Made by a program: the position numbers and the translations under genes
Notes under the pieces: model-generated
Told to the model about the DNA's origin: nothing
The model's input: only the letters and a program-made list of their open reading frames with translations
Databases searched by the model: none
In this document: positions 57,138 to 64,000 of the stretch, piece after piece
Layout: the number at the start of each line of letters is the position of its first letter
How positions within the stretch are numbered: position 1 is the stretch's first letter
NCBI GenBank assembly: GCA_033032865.1
Contig: JAWHQI010000024.1
Coordinates: 3,410,001-3,474,000 of the forward strand
From: Dactylorhiza incarnata
Lineage: Eukaryota > Streptophyta > Magnoliopsida > Asparagales > Orchidaceae
DNA: 64,000 bases
Direction: 5' to 3'

Positions 57138-57318
57138 TGTGATATTTGTAAACCTGGCGCAGCCAGAGAGCCTTGTCAGGAACAAGTGCATGGAATATTG
57201 AGATAGTATAAGAACTCGGCACGGCCGGAGAGCCTTGTCAAGCACAAGTGCATGGAATATTGTGATACTTGTACACCCTGCACGACCGGTGAGCCTTGTC
57301 AAGGACAAGTGCATGAAT
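57138..57318 (+). repeat. ~63 bp tandem array, three units
   Basis: Each unit has GCACGGCCGGAGAGCCTTGT and CACAAGTGCATGGAATATTG. An open frame on the minus strand results from the period of the array. Confidence 0.85.
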
Positions 57319-57489
57319 AGTTGTACTACGATTTGAGAGAGGATAACATGGATAACCTAGGAACCCTTAGAACGCACACGAGTATCTAAATTTTGAAATG
57401 ACTTTGGATGTTGGTAATCCTTCCAAAAGGAATATACTTAATCATATCTTCATAAGTATGTGCATGATTACTTATGTGGCGTGTCATGC

Positions 57490-58165
57490 CAGTTTTGCCA
57501 ACTTGGGGGCCGATCTTTGGCACTAGGGAATGAGAACCCTGGGAAATTAATTTATATTTTGATATTGCCCCGATGGGTCCCTCTACAAGTTAGCCGGTTT
57601 ATAATATTGCGGGATTCATTTACATCACTAACTACTTCGTGATGTACACTAGGGTCTGGGTAGTGAGGTACGAGCATACCCAAAAGTGGAGAGACAGACC
57701 ACTATCACTATTTTGCCATGACAGTGAGGCTCGCGGGATTAGCTACCCTGCTGGAAGCAAAGGTCAAACTATGTCAACATAGGGTGCAAATTGATGTTCT
57801 TTTATTAGTTATATACCAATGTTTGTGATTGATATAGCAGGTCGGTCTTGCCCATGAGTTGTTCGTACTGGCATGGGAGGGTTGGCGACTCTTGTTCACT
57901 AGGGAGTGTATGAACCCGGAAGGTTATCTATTATTTTTATTGCCCCAATGGGTCCCTCCGCTGATTAACCAGTTATGTTATCATCGGATGTCGCTCACAT
58001 CCTCAAGTACACTGTGATGTACAATGGGGACTGGGAATGGAGGTACGATCATACCCAGAAGTGAAGACCATCCACTGTCACTGTTTTTCCACGATAGTGA
58101 GGCCCGCAGGGTTAGATACCATGTTGGAAGCAAAGGTCAAACTATGTTAACATAGGGAGTTGTAC
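57490..58165 (+). repeat. ~370 bp direct duplication
   Basis: Two diverged copies (about 57490-57795 and 57870-58165) share TGATGTACA, TGAGGTACGA.CATACCCA, AGTGAGGC.CGC.GG and GGAAGCAAAGGTCAAACTAT in the same order. Confidence 0.8.
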
Positions 58166-58230
58166 CGAGTCTTGAGAACTCATAGTGTCTGGGTATGTTT
58201 AAACACTATTTGCATCGTAACATGAATATT

Positions 58231-58565
58231 TACATGTTACATTAACATATAACCTCTGTATGGGAGATGGTTATATGTTAATGGGCGTACAATGTTTACT
58301 TACTTACAACTTATACATGTTCCACTAACATATAATCTTCATATGAGAGTTGGTTATATGTTAATGGTTTATACTATCTATTTACTTTCTGCGTATACAT
58401 GTTCCACTAACATATAACTTTCGAATGTGAGTTGGTTATATGGTAATGGGTTTGCACAGCTTACTTGCTTTCAAGATACGCCTTACTTGGTCCACTAGTG
58501 TATAACCTTCGTATGGGAGTTGATTATACGTTAGTGAGGTTTGCTTATACTAAATTTCATGTTGA
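58231..58565 (+). repeat. ~83 bp tandem array with internal inverted repeat
   Basis: Four diverged units start at TACATGTT or TACTTGGT and each has TAACATATAA followed by GGTTATATGTTA, so each unit can form a hairpin. Confidence 0.82.
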
Positions 58566-58908
58566 TTAACTTGCTCAGTATATTCATGTAAGCTATTGAT
58601 TTCATCATGTATACAACTCATCTATATCATTGTGTTAGTGCTAGGATGTCCATGTAATGTAACACTATAGGAATCATTATAAAAGAGATATCGTTATGGT
58701 AGAGCCATTTTCTATAACATACTCATTAATCATTATACAACACAAAAACGACCATTAAAGTAACTTACTCAGTAAATCCAAAGTTATTTATCTCTTAAGA
58801 ACATTTGGTGTGAATTGCTTATAATTGTATATAACATGTCTCTCTTGGAGAACCCCACGACCCACTCGCATTTTCAGAGACGATAATTGTTCTTTGTTTT
58901 ATTGTATT
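58566..58908. other. Spacer, no recognisable feature
   Basis: AT-rich, no ORF or element end supported up to TGTAACATCCC at 58909. Confidence 0.35.
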
Positions 58909-59046
58909 TGTAACATCCCAACTTCGATAAGGGGTCTAGCCAATTCAAGTGAACCCTTGGAGGGGCTTAGTCAGGGTCGCAATGAACCACGGCCCGACCT
59001 CCATCTTATATTAATATCGATTTGAGGTATGATGACATGATAGAGG
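58909..59046 (+). repeat. Possible start of a Gypsy LTR, cut by E
   Basis: TGTAACATCCCAACTTCG resembles the TGTAACACCC start of LTRs of plant chromovirus-type Gypsy elements. Only 138 bases are present before E begins, and no partner LTR is visible. The call rests on the terminus alone. Confidence 0.35.
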
Positions 59047-60707
59047 TGATGAGTCCTGATCATATACACTTTTATGGACTCATCTGGGCCATCTATTTAG
59101 TCTTTTCACTGCACTTTAGCCCTGTTTTAGCTCATATTGGTCATTCTATGCTAGGTGCACTTATAGGCCCTATTTTGGTGTTATTTCGTATCTTTCTTTG
59201 TTATTAGTTTTCTTGCGATGTTAAGTCCCACTTTTAGTGGCTAGACTGGTGCCGTACGCTGGAACAGGTGTCGTGCAGGTGTTTCCGGTACAATTCTGCA
59301 CAGGAACACTGCGCACGATCACCGGTTCTATGGCGCACGACCACTGGTCGTGCGCCACTGATCGTGTGCACTTAACCCTTTTATGAGTTCTGTTTGGTGC
59401 AGTGCGCACGACCATCTACGCTAGTGCGCACGACCACCGGTCGTGCGCCACTGCTCGTGCGCACTTACCATTTAATTTCCGAGTTCTGTTTGCTGTAGTG
59501 CGCACGACCATCAACTCCAGTGCGCACGACCACCGGTCGTGCGCCACCGGTCGTGCGAACATGTTATTTCATAATTTCTGTCTTTGCAGGTTCCGTCCAG
59601 GCAGAGCGCATGATCACCGAATTCTAGTGCGCACGACCACCGGTCGTGCGCCAATGACCGTGCGCACTGTTTATTCCAGCGCCTATAAATTCCGCTGCTC
59701 GCGATTTAGGTCAGGGCGATCGTCTTCTTCCGCCGTTTCCTGCTCCAGAGCGCCCAGTTTCGCCCCTCCATCGCCGCCCACCATCTAGAGGTGCTCCGGG
59801 CTTGTTCTTCACGCCAATCTTGAGCCGGAGTTTCCTCTCGGCCTCCTCCTTCATCCAAGAGCTTCAAAGAGAGATCTAGCCGCCATCTCCATCGAGCAAG
59901 AGGAAGTTTGCAACCTCTACCGGATCGTGACACGAAGAAGACGGGTCCATTGGAGAGTCGTGACAGCTCTCTCTACCCCGGACGTAGTTGCGGACCGAGC
60001 TTGGACGCGGATTGACAACCCGGCGATTCCAACCGTGAATCTACAACGAGACTTCGGATTCGGTCGATTTCTTGCCTTGTTCTCCTCTTATTGATTGTTG
60101 TAATAGTTAGATCTTTTGTATTTTGATGAAGAACACTATAGACCTTGCTATTTAAAGTTATTTCATGTCTATGTGAAATACCCTTTTTTGTTTATTTGTG
60201 TGCTTGAGGTGCGCCCCATTCCATCCTCCATCCCGCCGTCACGTACGGTGCCGCACTAGCAATTGCTAGTGGCGTGCTTGTCGAAGAGGTGCTTGCGACC
60301 CTCATTCTGTTAGCCTACTCGCCCATCCGCCTACCGAAGCGTGGCATTGCGGCCCGTGTATTCCATCCCGCCTAACGAAGCAGCGCGCTCAAGGCCTGCA
60401 TAGTTCGATTCTGTTTGCCTACTCGTCCATCCGCCCTTTCGACACAGCGCGCTCAAGTCCTGCCTAGTCTCCATCCCGCCAAGCGAAGCATTGCATAGCG
60501 GCATTGCATAGGAGTAGTTGATAGATTTTATTTTATTTTCCAAAAGCCAACCCAACTCCCCCGCATTCCATCCGATTTAAGGACTTCAATCTCAAGTCCT
60601 TCCTCGAAACCTAACTCCACCTTACTGTGTTCCTCAAGAGACCGACACTCGGGGATTTTCCCCATTATTATTACTTGCGCGACCGGTGCACTTGCCGAAT
60701 TATCGCA
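59047..60707 (+). repeat. 5' LTR of E
   Basis: 1661 bases, TGATGAGTCC to TTATCGCA. It contains a palindromic repeat array, TATA box, and a GC-rich downstream part. Open frames in the LTR (for example 59402-59788) follow the repeats and have no known motif. The end is placed by the TG...CA rule and the primer site nine bases further; the 3' LTR end is outside the window, so it cannot be checked here. Confidence 0.82.
59308..59690 (+). promoter_or_regulatory. U3 palindromic array and TATA box of E
   Basis: About four units of ~115 bases contain TGCGCACGACC followed by GGTCGTGCGCCA, strong inverted repeats (for example around 59430, 59530 and 59640). TATAAAT at 59684-59690 follows directly. Confidence 0.7.
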
Positions 60708-60716
60708 CCAAGTTTT

Positions 60717-60734
60717 TGGCGCCGTTGCCGGGGA
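60717..60734 (+). other. Primer-binding site of E (tRNA-Asp)
   Basis: TGGCGCCGTTGCCGGGGA is complementary over 18 bases to the 3' end of plant tRNA-Asp including CCA. It is nine bases after the LTR end. Athila elements use this primer. Confidence 0.92.
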
Positions 60735-60929
60735 ACACAGTCGTGTGAGTTTTCTGGAGAGGGAGAATCTGAGAGAGAAGCCCTTCCATTTGTTTATCGC
60801 ATCTTTTGTTTTATTTCTGTTCTCTTTATTCCATTTTCTTGTTTTATAGTAGGTTGCTTTAGTAATTATTGTTAGGTGTAGTATTTTGCACAATAGCATC
60901 TTTATTTTGAATCGTTTTATCTTCGCACT

Positions 60930-61811
60930 ATGTGGGCACATCTCAATTTCCGTTGCCGTTGGTGTGGAGCTACCTCCCACTCTAGTGATGAATGCCCTAC
61001 GGAGAATAGTAGGCATAATTCTTATAGCCCAGCATATGGAGCACCGACTTCGTCTGGTACTCCATATGGTGCGCGTAAGTCTTATGGCTACTCTGCTGAG
61101 CCTTTACCGTCTTACTTCTTTTCGGCTCCAGCCCCCGCTGTGCCAAAGAAGCCCGCAAGGCAGTGCCAGTTTTGTCGGAGCACTGATCACGCCCTGAAGG
61201 ATTGTGCTGCTTTTCGTCGCCAATTGGATGAGGATGACGAGCCAGATATCCGGATCGTCCCGAATCCTAACTCTGGCGGCACACCTTCAACATCCGGTTA
61301 TGTGTCTTTGTCACCTTCACATCTTGAAGGGTATGGCATGGACACGGTCACTGGATGTGTGGCTGATCTGGGCACCGACATTGCTGAGCCCATTCTCCCA
61401 GTGCATCCACCACCTCTAGTGGATTCGATTCTTTGTGAGGAATCGGTGCTCGACTTTTATCCGAGCACTACTCCTCCCCCTGTTGTGCATACTACACTCG
61501 TCTCTGACGACATTGTTGATGATGTGTCGCAGGAGGAGGCGGTTGATCTGAGTGTTGTGCCTATTCCTATGGAGGAGGACAACCTTCTAGGTGAAGAGGA
61601 ATTTTCCTCAGCACCGGTGGAGGAAGTCCAAATCCTAAGCCTGGCCACCGTTGATCCCGCCGAATCTTGTAGCATTGATGACAATGCAAACATTATTTTA
61701 CTTCCCCAACCTAATGGGAGTGAGACCGGGACCACTCCCCCGATTTTTGATTATCTATGTTCTTCATCTTGTTTATTTCTCGATCCCCCCTCTTCACCCG
61801 AGCCTGTGTAG
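60930..61811 (+). CDS. Zinc-knuckle protein of E (Gag-related), ends at an internal TAG
   Basis: ATG 60930 lies ~195 bases after the primer site and opens 293 codons. Two CCHC knuckles are present, CRWCGATSHSSDEC at residues 9-22 and CQFCRSTDHALKDC at 79-92, both with C-X2-C-X4-H-X4-C spacing. Between them is a Tyr/Ser/Pro-rich linker. After them comes a long acidic, Pro- and Ser-rich region (EEDNLLGEEEFSS type). CCHC knuckles in retrotransposons bind RNA, as in nucleocapsid. A capsid domain before the knuckles, normal for Gag, is absent: the knuckle begins at residue 9. TAG 61809-61811 stops it, but the same frame stays open to 62168. It probably binds element RNA; this is inference. Confidence 0.75.
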   Translation: MWAHLNFRCRWCGATSHSSDECPTENSRHNSYSPAYGAPTSSGTPYGARKSYGYSAEPLPSYFFSAPAPAVPKKPARQCQFCRSTDHALKDCAAFRRQLDEDDEPDIRIVPNPNSGGTPSTSGYVSLSPSHLEGYGMDTVTGCVADLGTDIAEPILPVHPPPLVDSILCEESVLDFYPSTTPPPVVHTTLVSDDIVDDVSQEEAVDLSVVPIPMEEDNLLGEEEFSSAPVEEVQILSLATVDPAESCSIDDNANIILLPQPNGSETGTTPPIFDYLCSSSCLFLDPPSSPEPV

Positions 61812-62168
61812 GTTGAATCTTCACAGGTACTTCAGGAGGACTTGGAGCTTTGTGCTCAAGTCAATGATGAGTGTGTCCTTTTATGCGAAGAGGTTGATCC
61901 CTCCTCCATTAAGGAAGCCTCATTCGTTGCCTTCTCCTCCTGCGGACCTGCTGTGGACGATACCTTGCTAGGCAAGGAGGTGTTTTGTGAGATGAGTGAG
62001 GACCAGGCCTCCTCCTCTTCTTACTTTCTTTTCCCTCTACCTGTGAGGAGCAGGTATTTATATTCGGGTAGAGGCGTGACTGTTCTTTCTCCGTATCGGT
62101 ACCCGCTACCGACACGGATATTAGGCCAGTTACCTGTCCACTTCTCCTTCCATAGGCCCATTAGCTAG
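61812..62168 (+). pseudogene. Continuation of the E ORF after TAG
   Basis: In frame with the preceding ORF for 118 more codons, up to TAG 62166. It continues the acidic composition (VLQEDLELCAQVNDECVLLC, EEVDPSSIKEASFVAF) and ends with a Tyr/Arg/Pro-rich part (LYSGRGVTVLSPYRYPLP). The likely original protein had ~412 residues. A base change to TAG, a stop that is sometimes read through, or a true end at 61811 are all possible. Confidence 0.55.
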
Positions 62169-63891
62169 AACTCTTAAAGTTGAATAAGTCGTGCTGGGAG
62201 GACAATAACCCCAGTAGTTATCTTTCTTTTCTGCATTTTTATTTCATCTAATCATGTTTAGTTAGTAGTATTTTCTTTTCAGTTTTCTTTTTTTCTTTTG
62301 TTTTTGCGGAGCTGACCCCTGCAGGTATCTTTTCTGGATGGCGGATGCTGCAGCTTAGTCGTGGTTTAAACGCCAATCTTCTGGTATGCTCACTTGCTGA
62401 GCATTGGGTACTCTCTTCCCCTAGCCCTATTTTGATTTTCCTGTCATATATTATGCGGATTGTTTAGTTTAAGTCTGGGGGAGAGTAGTTTCGTTTACCC
62501 GCTCACGTGCACTATTGCACTGCATACTAGAAGATTTCATTTAAATTGTTGTTCATTTTCATTGCACACCACCGCACCCACTTGAGCGCGTACTCATCTG
62601 TATGCAAGCTCTGTAGTGAATTTAATTCTTCTGCTTATGTGGGAAAATCTAGGTGATGGTTTAGGACTATGTAGCAGAGTAAAATGTTGACTCCCGTAGT
62701 GCTCCTAGTCGAGTACTCGGTTGCATAGAAATTTGTGTATAGTAGACTTCTTTTTATACTATGGTTTTATATTTTTCTCTATTAGTGTAAATGTTGTTTA
62801 CTTTACTCAAATGGTGAATTCGGTGGAATCAAACGGTAGCATAGGGATGTGTGTAAACGATCGCTAGATTCGTATTGCTTGAGTCGGGAGAAAGGAGAAT
62901 CTTTCTCGGTGGCTAGAACTTGCCCCAAGCGATTCTTGAAGCATGGGTATACGGTTAGTCAATTGTGTGAATGTGATATAGGCCATCATTTTGGCCCTGT
63001 TGAGCCTTTGTGCCCACTCCTATCGCTTTATCCTCGTTAGCCCAGTTGTGCCTACCCTTTCTTTGATTCAGCCCCACTATTGTCTCACCAAAGCCTAAAT
63101 GCCAAACCTAGTCGCACTCCCAAATCTGAGCTTTAGCTGTTTAATATTTTCATGAGTTGGGTTGTTGATTTGGTGATATGTTTGTGAAGATGTGGATGTA
63201 TCCTTTTGTTTATTTGCTGAAAATGATAAAAAAAATGAGAAAAAGAAAAGAAGTTAAAAAGAAAGGAAAGAGAAGGAATGTTTAATTGAAAATCTTTATG
63301 TATAGATTTATGTTTGGGAGTAGGCGGTGCACGCACCCATGCTGTTAAGTCCAAGTCTGGGGGTGTTGTGTACCCGCATGTTTGTGTGGTGAATGAGGAT
63401 AGTTTCCTGCATTGGCTCATTTGGGTTTAGTGCTTTAGCCGTCGTTTTATCTTTGTTTTTCCTCACCTAAACCCAAGCCCCATTTAAAACCTAAAGTCCT
63501 ATTGATTCACGCATTTGAGTCAAACCAATGCCGTGGAGAGAAGTGACCGGGCAAGCCTATGGTCACCGACACCGATGGATTTCGGTGGAGTTTATCCGAC
63601 ACCCCAATCTTGAGCAATGCTCATCTCAGCGTTTAGTTTACTTTCTCCGTATGCATGACCGAACGATTCACCGCTTTTCACCATTTTGAGTAGTTGTGAT
63701 ATGCTTTTACTCTTTTAGAAATATATAGACTGTTTATATAATCAGAAATCTTCTCTACTATTCTTCTTATGCACGTGAGCATGCGACTTCGCATGGTACT
63801 CTATATTGTAGTTTTAAGCCATCTACTTTTCTTTCCCCGTTCGCTTAGAATTTGTTTGCTCGGGACGCGCAAACAGTTAAGTCTGGGGGTG
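62169..63891 (+). other. Non-coding 3' region of E with repeated PPT-like motif
   Basis: No ORF with known motif. AAGTCTGGGGG occurs at about 62471, 63353 and 63879; the last lies directly before the 3' LTR and serves as PPT. A purine-rich run lies at about 63229-63280. Confidence 0.75.
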
Positions 63892-64000
63892 TGATGAGTC
63901 CTGATCATATACACTTTTATGGACTCATCTGGGCCATCTATTTAGTCTTTTCACTGCACTTTAGCCCTGTTTTAGCTCATATTGGTCATTCTATGCTAGG
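63892..64000 (+). repeat. Start of the 3' LTR of E
   Basis: 109 bases identical by eye to 59047-59155 (TGATGAGTCCTGATCATATA and onward). The window ends here. Confidence 0.92.

Larger units (their letters stand above)
59047..64000 (+). mobile_element. E: Athila-type Gypsy element without pol, 3' end outside window
   Basis: 5' LTR 59047-60707, tRNA-Asp primer site, one zinc-knuckle ORF, ~1.7 kb non-coding DNA, PPT and the first 109 bases of the 3' LTR (63892-64000), which repeat the start of the 5' LTR. The leader TTTTTGGCGCCGTTGCCGG is typical of the Athila/Tat branch of Gypsy. The internal part is only 3184 bases and has no protease, RT, RNase H or integrase, so the element is non-autonomous. 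AGAGG (59042-59046) is the expected target duplication. Confidence 0.85.

Noticed and set aside
57030..57314. Minus-strand 94-codon frame
   Set aside because: Produced by the 63 bp tandem array, whose length is divisible by three.
59402..59933. Coding frames in the E LTR
   Set aside because: They follow the CG-rich palindromic repeats and lie in U3/R of an LTR, with no known motif.

Overview
This is plant nuclear DNA, most likely from an angiosperm. It is a heterochromatic stretch of nested LTR retrotransposons, decayed organelle DNA and tandem repeats. I found no intact host gene that I can name. The evidence for a plant is Copia polyproteins of Sirevirus type, primer-binding sites matching initiator-Met tRNA, an Athila-type leader with a tRNA-Asp primer site, a chloroplast ycf2 fragment, a chloroplast trnI-CAU remnant and a mitochondrial 26S rRNA fragment. 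I cannot name the species.

Left locus (1-27328). An old Sirevirus-type Copia element, called A here, is the host for three insertions. C1 (1-6096, 5' end outside the window) is a non-autonomous Copia copy that landed in A's RNase H region. B (8646-20937, target duplication GTGAG) is a full-length Sirevirus-type element that landed in A's extra 3' ORF. A ~3.7 kb patchwork of chloroplast, mitochondrial and unidentified DNA (about 22931-26675) splits A's 3' LTR. A and B both carry an extra ORF (aORF) downstream of pol. In both, this ORF is preceded by a TATA box and by a motif also found in the same element's LTR.

Unassigned spacer (27329-29488). A GC-rich block of unknown nature is followed by a degenerate ~30 bp tandem array.

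Right locus (29494-48035). D (target duplication CCTTT) belongs to the same non-autonomous family as C1. It has a Gag-like ORF, no pol and more than 4 kb of well-conserved non-coding sequence. Its 3' LTR is split by F (37884-47431, target duplication GGTAG), a related gag-pol element with a frameshift inside the reverse transcriptase catalytic box. F may belong to the lineage that mobilised the D family.

Repeat-rich right part (48041-59046). A ~152 bp satellite array is interrupted by a 5745 bp TG...CA element flanked by GGAGA (48433-54177). This element has no coding capacity and looks like a very large solo LTR. It carries a hAT-like MITE rich in CGGTTCGGTT. Several further tandem arrays follow, up to 58565.

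Right end (59047-64000). E is an Athila-type Gypsy element with a complete 5' LTR, a tRNA-Asp primer site, one ORF with two CCHC zinc knuckles, no pol, and the first 109 bp of its 3' LTR before the window ends.

All polyprotein genes except the 5' part of E's ORF are broken by stops or frameshifts. The most interesting points are the possible internal promoters of the aORFs, the non-autonomous D family with a conserved hairpin shared with F, the recurring palindromic arrays in the U3 of five LTR families, and the pol-less zinc-knuckle element E.
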